NCBI GenBank assembly: GCA_913062615.1
Contig: CAJXXI010000003.1
Location: 1-37,309, forward strand
Origin: an uncultured bacterium
Lineage (GTDB): Bacteria; Planctomycetota; Phycisphaerae; Phycisphaerales; UBA1924
Direction: 5' to 3'
Length of the DNA: 37,309 nt
A program made the position numbers and the translations under genes. Shown one piece after another: positions 1 to 7,381 of this stretch. The notes beneath the pieces are model-generated. The model searched no databases and had not been told where the DNA came from. It saw only the letters and a program-made list of their open reading frames with translations. How positions within the stretch are numbered: the first letter of the stretch is position 1; every line of letters begins with the position of its first letter.

Positions 1-2
1 TA

Positions 3-347
3 CGATACGAACAACTTTACCGCCCAATAGCGAAAGTTGTTGGCACCAAGCACAACTCCAAAGACCCTGAAAATGTCGCCTACCACCAAGCCTACGGCAA
101 CGCGGTCGGTCGGCTCATGGCGCGATTGCACGAACGAGCAACCGCCAATCCCGACGCGGTCGTGCGCGGGCCGATGCGCGATACCCACGCGGGGATCGCA
201 TCGGTATGGGTGGATGACGAATCACTCGAAGAGCTCAATGATCTCCTCGCTCGGATATGGGAGATGTGCAACACATCCCAACCGGGCGAGAACAAACGCC
301 TGGTGAATATAGGAATCCTGCTCGCGACAGACCGTCGAAAAGATTAA
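3..347 (+). CDS. C-terminal part of a probable winged-helix transcriptional regulator (5' end outside window)
   Basis: The reading frame is open from base 3 to the TAA at 345-347 (114 residues), so the gene begins before the window. An internal ATG at 117 is unlikely to be the start because the upstream codons in the same frame read as normal protein. The visible part begins 'YEQLYRPIAK', which resembles the last strand of a winged-helix wing (a 'LYRP'-like ending is common in ArsR-like regulators). A helical segment follows, with 'AYGNAVGRLMARLHERA' and 'ESLEELNDLLARIWEMC', and then a short strand 'NIGILLATDRR'. This shape suits a helix-turn-helix regulator with a dimerisation tail, but the DNA-binding part is not visible. 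The functional call is a guess from architecture. The gene is closed by the terminator at 373-405. Confidence 0.5.
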   Translation, partial: RYEQLYRPIAKVVGTKHNSKDPENVAYHQAYGNAVGRLMARLHERATANPDAVVRGPMRDTHAGIASVWVDDESLEELNDLLARIWEMCNTSQPGENKRLVNIGILLATDRRKD

Positions 348-372
348 GCAAACAGAGTGTACAAGCCAGAAG

Positions 373-405
373 AAAAAACACCAGCCCCGAAAGGCTGGTG
401 TTTTA
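373..405. terminator. Bidirectional intrinsic terminator between convergent genes
   Basis: A perfect 8-bp stem (CACCAGCC at 379-386, GGCTGGTG at 393-400) encloses a 6-nt loop. It is preceded by six A and followed by TTTTATTT, so each strand reads as a hairpin followed by a U-run. It lies between the plus-strand regulator ending at 347 and the minus-strand cytochrome gene ending at 432, and would serve both. Confidence 0.85.
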
Positions 406-431
406 TTTGATAGAACAATGAAGACTCGTGT

Positions 432-2315
432 TTATGGACAACCCGCAGCGAAGGCAGCGAGAAATGCTGACACATCGAAGAAGTTGTACAATCCATCACC
501 AGTGAAGTCCGCAATCGGATCGTTGGCAGCGAACGCACCAAGGAATGCACTCACATCAAAGAAGTTGAGCATCATGTCGCCGGTGAGATCGGCAGGGCAC
601 GCGGAAGGGAAGATCAATGTATCCACATCCATCTCAACAATCGGGCTCATGCCTGTCAAGACCCACTGGTCATAGATGACCTGCCCTTTATTGTCAGTGA
701 CATTTTCGTCACGGAGGAACTCGATGTATTCCTTGCTCGTTGACTGGTAGTACACACGGACAGTTGCCTTGGTCGCGCCCGCGGGGACGATGTACTGGGT
801 GTCGTCCCAATAGTCGCCATCGGTATAACTGTACGCGACGGGTTCGGACCCGATGAGCTCGAAGTTGGCGTTGGTGAACCCGCGTGGCGGGATACGGTTG
901 TCTTTGTAGCGGACATTGCTGAGCACGAAGTGGAAGTTTGGTCCTGCAGGCACGCCGGTGGCGTCTGATACCGCTTGGTCAGGGCCGAGCTTCGCTTCGT
1001 AGACCTTGGTGTCTGCGGTGATGAGCAGTGCGGTGTTGCTGTCGTATGCACCGAGCTCGCTTACGAGGGCATCCTTGGCATCGAAGAACTGGACATTGAT
1101 CCACATCCGCCGCCCTTCGGGATACCCGGACGGGAGCTTGTGCCCGGTCTGGTTGATGATGCGGACATTGAGATCCGACCCGACCATCGAGAGCTCCATG
1201 TCTGATGCATCGCGGAGCATTTCTTCGGTGCGGCTGACGGATTGTTCGACGAGCTCGGGGAGCAGCCCGGTGACGAAGTCGTTGGTTTCGATATTGCGGA
1301 TCGCGTTGAGCACCCAGTTGTTGCCGCCGTTGAAAGAATGGGTGGAGGCGTCCGGGCGATTTTCTTCGAATCGGCACGCCTGGACATCTGCCTCGGGCAT
1401 ATGACAATCTTGGCAGGTCGAAACCCCGGTGAGTGTGGTTTCGTACCGATCACCGATCTCGATTGGGCCTTGGGCAAAGTCGCTCATCAGCCATTCTGAG
1501 TAGGTGCGTTCGACCGGGAATGTGTCGTAGACATTGTTGGTTTCGTGAGGCGTATCCATGTCGTTGAGGGCGTATGTGCCGTCGGGTTGACGGGTGAACA
1601 CCGGGTTGGACACATCGTGACAGGCAGCACACATCTCCGAGGTCTGATGGAACGGCGATTGTTCCCACTCATGATAAAAGAAATCCGGACCTTCGTCGTA
1701 TGGCCCGCGTCTGCGGTCGAGTGGATCAACGACAAACGCTCCAGAGTGAACCTGTGAAGGCGTTGGGACATCTGGGCCGAGTGTGTTGAGAATCGCAACA
1801 TCAACAAATGGTGAGATGCCGGGTTTGTAATCGGGATCGACCATCCGGTGGCATGCATTACACGAGACACCCTGTTTATCGACATCGTTGAGCGCAGAGC
1901 CGTCGGTTGGTGTTGATCGCCCTTCGAGCCATCCGCCGGGGGTGTGACACCGCAAACACAGATCGCCAGCGAACGCCGCGTCTTGATTGGCGATGGTCAT
2001 CGCAGCAAGGAACAAGGGATCGCGCATCGCTTGGCCCATCATCGAGGCGGACCACGTTGAATACTGATCGTGTGCTGGATCAAAGAACCCGTGACAGCTT
2101 GCGCAGGTTTCTGCGCCAGCGATTGGATCAGTGAGCATGCCGGGCTGAGTGCCGGGCAGGACATAGTCGTTGAGCGTTGTTGGCACCTGGGTCTTCGGAT
2201 CGCCCGCGTAAGAAGCCGAGACAAACCCAGCAATCAGCCCGAGTCCAATAATATAACCGCTTGCGCGTGAACGTTTTATGTGCTTCAGGGTGCCGATACA
2301 AAAACCACCTTGCAT
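432..2315 (-). CDS. Secreted multihaem c-type cytochrome with C-terminal GC-type dockerin
   Basis: The protein has 627 residues. The ATG at 2315 is chosen over the in-frame ATG at 2342 because GGAGAAG lies about 7 nt upstream of it. Residues about 20-37 form a hydrophobic signal or anchor segment ending 'ASYA'. Five CxxCH haem-attachment motifs are visible: CASCH (about 71), CLRCH (120), CNACH (152), CAACH (229) and CQDCH (301). All lie in the N-terminal half, as in multihaem cytochromes of the c554/NrfB-like kind. A beta-rich middle part (about 340-565) has no recognised motif. The last ~55 residues hold two DxxxD...FFDVSAF repeats and end in GCP. It is probably an exported electron carrier, but its partner and substrate are unknown. 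It is the last gene of the dockerin block, ahead of the bidirectional terminator. Confidence 0.85.
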   Translation of the reverse strand: MQGGFCIGTLKHIKRSRASGYIIGLGLIAGFVSASYAGDPKTQVPTTLNDYVLPGTQPGMLTDPIAGAETCASCHGFFDPAHDQYSTWSASMMGQAMRDPLFLAAMTIANQDAAFAGDLCLRCHTPGGWLEGRSTPTDGSALNDVDKQGVSCNACHRMVDPDYKPGISPFVDVAILNTLGPDVPTPSQVHSGAFVVDPLDRRRGPYDEGPDFFYHEWEQSPFHQTSEMCAACHDVSNPVFTRQPDGTYALNDMDTPHETNNVYDTFPVERTYSEWLMSDFAQGPIEIGDRYETTLTGVSTCQDCHMPEADVQACRFEENRPDASTHSFNGGNNWVLNAIRNIETNDFVTGLLPELVEQSVSRTEEMLRDASDMELSMVGSDLNVRIINQTGHKLPSGYPEGRRMWINVQFFDAKDALVSELGAYDSNTALLITADTKVYEAKLGPDQAVSDATGVPAGPNFHFVLSNVRYKDNRIPPRGFTNANFELIGSEPVAYSYTDGDYWDDTQYIVPAGATKATVRVYYQSTSKEYIEFLRDENVTDNKGQVIYDQWVLTGMSPIVEMDVDTLIFPSACPADLTGDMMLNFFDVSAFLGAFAANDPIADFTGDGLYNFFDVSAFLAAFAAGCP

Positions 2316-2348
2316 AACTCTTCTCCGTCGATTATGAACCAAAGCTCG

Positions 2349-2383
2349 TGAGTTCGATGTGGAACCACATCTATGAGTTCGAT
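2349..2383. repeat. 10-bp direct repeat around a 7-bp inverted repeat, upstream of the cytochrome gene
   Basis: TGAGTTCGAT occurs at 2349-2358 and again at 2374-2383. An inverted repeat GATGTGG-AA-CCACATC lies at 2356-2371, partly overlapping the first copy. The element is about 35-70 nt upstream of the cytochrome start, where an operator would be placed. No function is known. Confidence 0.35.
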
Positions 2384-2420
2384 TCTTTCCGAATCGGTAA
2401 AGAGTTGCAAGAACTATCTA

Positions 2421-2458
2421 GAAATAAGGGAAATTCATCCGGAATTCCTCGTTATTTC
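2421..2458. other. Imperfect long inverted repeat downstream of the 2520-3602 gene
   Basis: The outer arms GAAATAA/TTATTTC are perfect and the inner arms around GGAATTCC pair with one mismatch and one wobble. It lies in the 204-nt gap between two minus-strand dockerin genes. There is no clear U-run after it on the minus strand, so it may be an mRNA-stabilising or processing hairpin rather than a terminator. Confidence 0.3.
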
Positions 2459-2519
2459 GGTACTTCAACCCAGTGAGTATTTCGGACAAGCAGGTCGTGT
2501 TTGTTTGTTCGCTTTGCGT

Positions 2520-3602
2520 TTATGGGCACCCCTCAGAGAATGCCTGGAGGAAGAGCGAGATGTCGAAAAAATTGAACAGCCCGTCGCTGTTAAAATCGGC
2601 AGCCTGGCCCATCGCAGCGAACGCGTTTAAGAACGCGCTGACATCGAAAAAGTCCAAGTTCCCATCGCCATTGAGATCCGCAGCACACACACTCTTGGTG
2701 CCGGTTGCCGAGATGGTCAATCCGATGGTTGCATTGAATGTGATCGTTTCTGGCACCAGGGTAAAGATCACCGACGCGGTGTCGGTGCCGAAGGTCGGCA
2801 GCTCAAGAGGAATCGGAGGCAATGTTGCCCCCTCGATGGGGACATCAAGGGTGATTGGTTCGGGCGCGATATCGATTGTAATCAAAAGCGTGCCATCGAC
2901 AAGTGTTTCGATCTGCCCGGCGATCGGAAGCACAACCGGGAGCGCATCGATCGGGGTGCTCGTTGGGTCTTGACCCGGAAGCGAAGCGTTGATCTCCATA
3001 TCGAGCTGCCCGGTGATGAGCATCGCGATGTCGAAGATGTTTGGATCATCGGTTGGCGAGAGCGTGCCCGCGCCGATCGCGGCTTGGGTGAGCACCGCTT
3101 GGGTGATGCCTCCGATTTGTCCCAACGGAAGCGTGATGGGCAATCCTCCGGGGTACAGGAACGAGGGGTTGATCGTGTGGAATGTGCCATAGAGCATGGT
3201 GACCGACAGATCGGTCCCGCCCTCTTGACCGTTGAGCAGGTCGATCACCAAGCCGTCGATCTCGACGAGCCCGAGATCAAAGTCGGGTGTGATCACGAAC
3301 GATCCAGCCGGGTTCGTATCGAGCAACGTATCGACCGCGGTCGAAAGCGATGTATCGATTGGGTTATTGCCCGAGCCGCCGAACAATCCGGGGATTGTCT
3401 TTGTGCCCGCGGGGTTTGTGTCAGCGTCATAATCGCCGATCAATGTGCCCAAAGAATCAAACACCATCGAGGCATCAAGGCTCGCCGAGCTCGACTTCGT
3501 ATCGACATTGCTGTCGAAGCTCTGTGCCCATGCGTTCGAACTGAGCACGACAGCGGGGATAAAGCCAGCCGACATGATTTGGCGGAGTGATCTGTTCTTC
3601 AT
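2520..3602 (-). CDS. Secreted beta-rich protein of unknown function with GC-type dockerin
   Basis: The protein has 360 residues. The start codon at 3602 is preceded by an AG-rich stretch (AAAGAGAGAGA) rather than a strong Shine-Dalgarno site. Residues 1-26 form a typical signal peptide (basic 'MKNRSLRQ', hydrophobic core, cleavage after 'NAWA'). The mature part is low in charge and rich in G, T, S, I and P, with alternating hydrophobics such as 'GTLLITIDIAPEPITLDV', which suggests a beta-sandwich surface protein. The final ~55 residues are two Ca-loop-like repeats (D-N-D-G, FFDVSAF / FFDISLF) ending 'EGCP'. I do not recognise the main domain. The gene starts 42 nt after the 3645-4475 gene with no terminator between, so the two are probably co-transcribed. 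Confidence 0.8.
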   Translation of the reverse strand: MKNRSLRQIMSAGFIPAVVLSSNAWAQSFDSNVDTKSSSASLDASMVFDSLGTLIGDYDADTNPAGTKTIPGLFGGSGNNPIDTSLSTAVDTLLDTNPAGSFVITPDFDLGLVEIDGLVIDLLNGQEGGTDLSVTMLYGTFHTINPSFLYPGGLPITLPLGQIGGITQAVLTQAAIGAGTLSPTDDPNIFDIAMLITGQLDMEINASLPGQDPTSTPIDALPVVLPIAGQIETLVDGTLLITIDIAPEPITLDVPIEGATLPPIPLELPTFGTDTASVIFTLVPETITFNATIGLTISATGTKSVCAADLNGDGNLDFFDVSAFLNAFAAMGQAADFNSDGLFNFFDISLFLQAFSEGCP

Positions 3603-3644
3603 ATAGTGGTCTCTCTCTTTAAACTAAAAAATGTGTATATATTT

Positions 3645-4475
3645 TTATGGGCACCCGGCAGCGAATGCTGCGAGGAATGCGCTGACATCAAAGAAGTTGT
3701 ACAACCCGTCGCCGTTTATATCCGCAGCCGGGTCCATCGCAGCAAACGCGCCGAGGAACGCGCTGACATCAAAGAAGTTCAACTCGCCGTCGCCATTGAG
3801 GTCTGCTTCGCATCCGGGGACAGTGCCAACAGCGACAATCGTTGCGGTGCCCGTGGTGGTGACCGTTCCGAGCTCGTTTCCATTCGAATCAATCAAAGGC
3901 AGGGTTGAATCAATGGGCAGCGTAGACGAAACAGTGATGGTGTCGCCATCGACCAACACACTGCCTGAGAACGCTGACCCGACCGAGCCTTGCTCGCCGA
4001 GATCGACAAGCTCTGAGCCCGAGCCGACGAGAAGGATGTCGTAGTTCACTTCGAGCAGCCCGCCGAGATCAGTCAAGACTTCTGTGAACACAAACGATCC
4101 CCCAGCAACAGGCACCGGGCCCGTCGGTGTTCCGGGCAGTGCATAGAACACGGTGCCATCGTTCAACGCCGCGTTTGCGGAGCCAAAGAATCCGAACGAC
4201 CAGTTATAATGCATCGGCTGATCGATAACGACCACCATGTCAACAAGGGTGATGCTTGACGGATTCCCCGCGTCATCAAAGTCCATCACAAGCGTGCCCG
4301 AGAGCGAGCTCGAGTCGGTGTCCGAGTCGTTGGCAATGCCAACATCAACCGTGATCGACAGGTCGAGCGATGACTGTGCCGGGTCAACCACGAGATCAAT
4401 CGGGGTGCCGATGGTCAGTGTCGATGTCATACAAAGGACACCAGCCCATGTCAAAGCATGTGAATGCGTATTCAT
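3645..4475 (-). CDS. Secreted beta-rich protein of unknown function with GC-type dockerin
   Basis: The protein has 276 residues. The start at 4475 is supported by a strong GGAGGGG site about 6 nt upstream. A short signal peptide covers residues 1 to about 23 ('ALTWAGVLCMTSTLTIG'). The mature region (about 25-215) is acidic, Ser/Thr/Val-rich and free of Cys, with alternating patterns like 'SSLDLSITVDVGIA', as in secreted beta-sandwich proteins. The last ~56 residues carry two dockerin-like repeats (NFFDVSAFLGAF and NFFDVSAFLAAF) ending 'AGCP'. The two repeats are also very alike in DNA. Enzyme residues are not evident. A candidate promoter lies at 4501-4529, just after the terminator of the previous gene, so a transcript probably begins here and continues into 2520-3602. 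Confidence 0.8.
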   Translation of the reverse strand: MNTHSHALTWAGVLCMTSTLTIGTPIDLVVDPAQSSLDLSITVDVGIANDSDTDSSSLSGTLVMDFDDAGNPSSITLVDMVVVIDQPMHYNWSFGFFGSANAALNDGTVFYALPGTPTGPVPVAGGSFVFTEVLTDLGGLLEVNYDILLVGSGSELVDLGEQGSVGSAFSGSVLVDGDTITVSSTLPIDSTLPLIDSNGNELGTVTTTGTATIVAVGTVPGCEADLNGDGELNFFDVSAFLGAFAAMDPAADINGDGLYNFFDVSAFLAAFAAGCP

Positions 4476-4500
4476 ATTTTCCCCTCCAAGAGAAACGAAA

Positions 4501-4529
4501 TGTATAAAGCCCGTGCGGGAGATGCAAAA
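4501..4529 (-). promoter_or_regulatory. Candidate sigma-70-type promoter for the 4475 gene
   Basis: On the minus strand, TTTTGC (4524-4529) and TATACA (4501-4506) are separated by 17 nt. The predicted start is about 20 nt ahead of the ATG at 4475 and its strong ribosome-binding site. The -35 is weak and overlaps the preceding terminator's U-run. Confidence 0.4.
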
Positions 4530-4559
4530 TCGGGTTCGACCAAGGTATTGATCGAACCC
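4525..4559 (-). terminator. Intrinsic terminator after the sugar dehydrogenase gene
   Basis: Perfect 8-bp arms GGGTTCGA (4532-4539) and TCGAACCC (4552-4559) enclose a 12-nt loop. On the minus strand the hairpin is followed by GATTTTGC. It lies 27 nt beyond the stop codon of the 4586-5962 gene. Confidence 0.6.
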
Positions 4560-4585
4560 AGAAAAAGTTCGTCAGTGCGAATCAG

Positions 4586-5962
4586 TTATGGACATCCAGC
4601 GCTGTAAGCAGCGAGGAAGGCGGAAACATCAAAGAAGTTAAAGTTTCCGTCGCCAGTAAAATCCGCAATCGGGTCATTCGAAGAGAACGCTGCGAGGAAC
4701 GCGGAGATATCAAAGAAGTTGAGCTCGCCGTTTCCATCAAGGTCTGCCGGGCATGGGTTTTCACATGCGTCGGGGATGCCGTTGTCGTTGTCGTCGGTTG
4801 GGTTGATGTTGATGATTTTGAACACTTGACCAGAGAATACATCTGAGGTGTAGAGTTCGCCGTCTTCGCCTTCGCCGAAGGATGCGAGCCCGAATCCGAA
4901 GTTGAACTCGGTGTTGCGAGCGTAGCCGTTGGACGCATCAAGTGTCCAGACGGATCCGCCACAGTAATCACCAAAGAAGTAGAGTCCTTGGTATTCTTCA
5001 CCGAGTTCACACCCGCGATAGACGTATCCACCGGTGACCGAACAGTTGCCCCCCGAGTGGTTGTAGACATGCTGAGGATCGGTCCAGCCCGTTGCGCTGC
5101 ATGATGAGAACCCAACGAGCCCTTCGCGACAGCGCCAGCCGTAGTTCACACCACCGGTGTTGCCGATGTTGTGGTTGATTTCTTCCCAAGCGCTCTGCCC
5201 GACATCAGCGATCCACATATCGCCGGTATCGCGGTCGAAGCTTGTGCGCCATGCGTTGCGCAGGCCGTAGTGCCAGATTGATTCGATTGCGCCAGCGGTA
5301 CCCACGAATGGGTTGTCTGCGGGGATCTCATAGTTCTGGTTTGGATCTGCCGGGAAGTCGTCGCCGCCATCGATATCGATACGGTGAATCTTGCCGAGCA
5401 TCTGGTTGAGTCGACTCGCGCGGTTGCCTGGGTCGCCGCCCGAGCCGCCATCGCCCGCGGAGATGTAGAGGTAGCCATCAGGGCCGAAGTCGATCCAGCC
5501 GCCGTTGTGGTTTGAGAATGGCTGATCGTAGAACATAATGATCCGAGCGGTGCCCGGGTCAGCGATGTTTGGATTGCCAGCAGAGACCTGGTACTCTGCG
5601 ATGCGTGTGTCGCCCCCGGAGCCGGTGTAGTTCACATAGAACTTGCCTTCGCCAGAAGCGCCGTCGGTTGCGTAGTCAGGATGGAACGCAAGCCCGAGGA
5701 GCCCTTGTTCGTTGCCGCCGCTGTCGCCACCGACGACGGTGCCATCGATATCCATGAACTTCGTTGGAAGAAGGTTGCCGGCCGCATCGATGATGCGGAT
5801 AGCGCCTTCTTGTTCGAGTACAAACAATCGTCCTGAGCCATCACCTGCGTTGGTGATGAATACTGGGCGGTCGATGCCGTTGACGACTTGTTGGGTTGTA
5901 AGCTGAGCACTGGCAGCTGTTCCGGTCGCGGCCAAAAGGCACGCACAAAGTACACGATTCAT
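4586..5962 (-). CDS. Secreted PQQ-dependent glucose/sorbosone dehydrogenase-like protein with GC-type dockerin
   Basis: The protein has 458 residues. The start at 5962 is supported by AGGAGAG about 6 nt upstream. Residues 1-19 form a signal peptide ending 'AASA'. Residues about 25-390 form a six-bladed beta-propeller of the glucose/sorbosone dehydrogenase (GSDH) family. Recognisable elements are 'RPVFITNAGDGSGRLFVLEQ', 'LLGLAFHPDY', 'SNHNGGWIDFGPDG', 'YISAGDGGSGGDPGNRAS' (loop linked to Ca and cofactor) and 'GLRNAWRTSFDRDTG'. Members oxidise sugars or related alcohols with PQQ, and some eukaryotic relatives (HHIP-like) are not enzymes. A 'D-D-N-D-N-G-I-P-D' Ca-binding linker precedes the two dockerin repeats and the final 'AGCP'. 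It is exported and probably surface-attached. No PQQ biosynthesis genes are in the window. Confidence 0.85.
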   Translation of the reverse strand: MNRVLCACLLAATGTAASAQLTTQQVVNGIDRPVFITNAGDGSGRLFVLEQEGAIRIIDAAGNLLPTKFMDIDGTVVGGDSGGNEQGLLGLAFHPDYATDGASGEGKFYVNYTGSGGDTRIAEYQVSAGNPNIADPGTARIIMFYDQPFSNHNGGWIDFGPDGYLYISAGDGGSGGDPGNRASRLNQMLGKIHRIDIDGGDDFPADPNQNYEIPADNPFVGTAGAIESIWHYGLRNAWRTSFDRDTGDMWIADVGQSAWEEINHNIGNTGGVNYGWRCREGLVGFSSCSATGWTDPQHVYNHSGGNCSVTGGYVYRGCELGEEYQGLYFFGDYCGGSVWTLDASNGYARNTEFNFGFGLASFGEGEDGELYTSDVFSGQVFKIININPTDDNDNGIPDACENPCPADLDGNGELNFFDISAFLAAFSSNDPIADFTGDGNFNFFDVSAFLAAYSAGCP

Positions 5963-6184
5963 ATTCTTCTCTCCTGATCCGTTGATGATGGGTCGCCCAC
6001 CTCGGCGACGACACCATATTGGTCACTTGTTGGTTTCATGTTGACAAAAGCTGTCTGGTCGAAAAACGCCGGTTCAATGGGCGAATGCCCGTGATATATT
6101 ATTCGTCTCAATTCCAGTCCGGGTTGCCCGCAAGCCTGATATCGGCATCACAATTCACCCAAACAAAGCCCTTTAGCGATTCAA
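5963..6184 (-). other. 222-nt untranslated stretch upstream of the sugar dehydrogenase gene, with hairpins
   Basis: I see no gene here. A perfect 6-bp hairpin (GTCGCC/GGCGAC, 5992-6009) lies just upstream of the ribosome-binding site. A GGGC-GAAT-GCCC mini-hairpin lies at 6079-6090. The 13-mer TGGGCGAATGCCC containing it also occurs at 9366-9378, upstream of the peroxidase gene. I could not identify a riboswitch family or a convincing promoter. Confidence 0.35.
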
Positions 6185-7195
6185 TTACGGACATCCTGCC
6201 GCGTATGCCTGCAAGAAGACCGAAATATCAAAGAAGTTAAACACCCCGTCGGCTTGTAAATCGGCACTCGGGTTCATCGCATTGAACGCCCCCAAGAACG
6301 CCGAGACATCGAAGAAGTCCAGGTTCCCGTCGCCAGTAAAATCGGCGATACAGATCGACGCACAATCAGCAGAGCCCGGCCCAAACCATGTGCCACCAAC
6401 AAGATCGCAAGTCGCCAGATCAAACTGCACGCACTGCTCGGTTGCCGGGATAAAACACGCGCCGAAGCAAACGACATCAACACACGCCGAGCCCGGCCCG
6501 TTCCACACGCCGTCCAATGCGATCGCGTCTTCTTCGGTCAATCCCTCCATGCACGACCCATCGGGCAAGCACACAGCGCCGAGCGCATTGGCGTTGTCAC
6601 AATCGATCACCGCACGGATCACCCAGTCGCCTGATACGCCGAGCGCACAGGAGTTGGTCCATGTCGAGCCGTTGACCTTGACCGTGTTTTTGCCGCCTTG
6701 GCATCCAGAATCCGACACGATCGAAGGCAATGTTGGATCAGTATGGTTGGATGTCAAGAACTTGAGCGAGACTACAAACTCTTCGCCAGCCGTGACCGGG
6801 ATCGAGATCGGGATAGTCTGGTTCTCATCTTTATAGCGATATTCGTTGAGCCCGCCGTCGGTCAGCACCGGCCCGCTGAACGAATCCTTCACCGCACCGG
6901 GGTTTGGGAAGTTGCCCGCTTCATACACAATAATCTCGTCTTGCAATGATTGAGCGCTCGCACCGCTCAATGACCGCCAGAAGATTTGGATCGCGACAAT
7001 GTTGCCATCACACGGGCTCGTCAGCCAAACGGCCGCTTCTTCGCCCGCAGCAAAGCACGGGCAGATCGCGACGGTGCCGCCGTCGACGAGCGAGTCATTC
7101 TGAACAGATACTTCATCAGCCAATATCGGCGAAGACCACGCAGCTGACAAAAGCAAAGCCGCGCCCGCAGCTGCGCGGAGTTTAAGTTGGAACAT
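6185..7195 (-). CDS. Secreted Cys-rich repeat protein with GC-type dockerin
   Basis: The protein has 336 residues. The ATG at 7195 is preferred over one at 7261 because GGAGGAG lies 7 nt upstream and a signal peptide follows directly ('LRAAAGAALLLSAAWSSPILA'). Residues about 28-190 form a beta-rich domain with several Cys, unrecognised. Residues about 195-280 hold two copies of the Cys-rich repeat 'CLPDGSC...L..GVWNGPGSAC' and 'CFIPATEQC...GGTWFGPGSADC'. I recall this repeat from many planctomycete secreted proteins, with unknown role. The C-terminus is two dockerin repeats (LDFFDVSAF, FNFFDISVF) and 'AGCP'. It is probably an extracellular structural or adhesive protein. It has its own candidate promoter (7244-7272) after a terminator. 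Confidence 0.8.
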   Translation of the reverse strand: MFQLKLRAAAGAALLLSAAWSSPILADEVSVQNDSLVDGGTVAICPCFAAGEEAAVWLTSPCDGNIVAIQIFWRSLSGASAQSLQDEIIVYEAGNFPNPGAVKDSFSGPVLTDGGLNEYRYKDENQTIPISIPVTAGEEFVVSLKFLTSNHTDPTLPSIVSDSGCQGGKNTVKVNGSTWTNSCALGVSGDWVIRAVIDCDNANALGAVCLPDGSCMEGLTEEDAIALDGVWNGPGSACVDVVCFGACFIPATEQCVQFDLATCDLVGGTWFGPGSADCASICIADFTGDGNLDFFDVSAFLGAFNAMNPSADLQADGVFNFFDISVFLQAYAAGCP

Positions 7196-7243
7196 CGATT
7201 TCTCCTCCTGTTTCACACCAAGATACAAACACCGTCCCGATGC

Positions 7244-7272
7244 TGGATACGAGTGTACCACAAGATGCTCAA
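7244..7272 (-). promoter_or_regulatory. Candidate sigma-70-type promoter for the 7195 gene
   Basis: On the minus strand, TTGAGC (7267-7272) is followed after 17 nt by TATCCA (7244-7249). It lies directly after the terminator at 7281-7306 and about 40 nt ahead of the ATG. The -10 match is modest. Confidence 0.35.
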
Positions 7273-7280
7273 ATACGAAG

Positions 7281-7306
7281 AAAAATCCCCCAAGTACCGG
7301 GGGATT
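7281..7306 (-). terminator. Intrinsic terminator after the di-haem peroxidase-like gene
   Basis: Perfect 8-bp arms AATCCCCC (7284-7291) and GGGGGATT (7299-7306) enclose a 7-nt loop. On the minus strand the hairpin ends in a U-run (GGGGGATTTTTC). It lies about 75 nt beyond the stop codon at 7382. Confidence 0.8.
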
Positions 7307-7327
7307 CGATCATGCCTTGAGCAAGAA

Positions 7328-7347
7328 TGCCCGGATATTATCGGGCA
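7328..7347 (-). other. Small hairpin between stop codon and terminator
   Basis: TGCCCG (7328-7333) and CGGGCA (7342-7347) form a perfect 6-bp stem with an 8-nt loop. On the minus strand it precedes the terminator at 7281-7306. It may stabilise the mRNA end or act as a first terminator arm. Confidence 0.4.
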
Positions 7348-7381
7348 AAGTCTGTTCTTTTCATCTTTCGCTCGATCAGGT

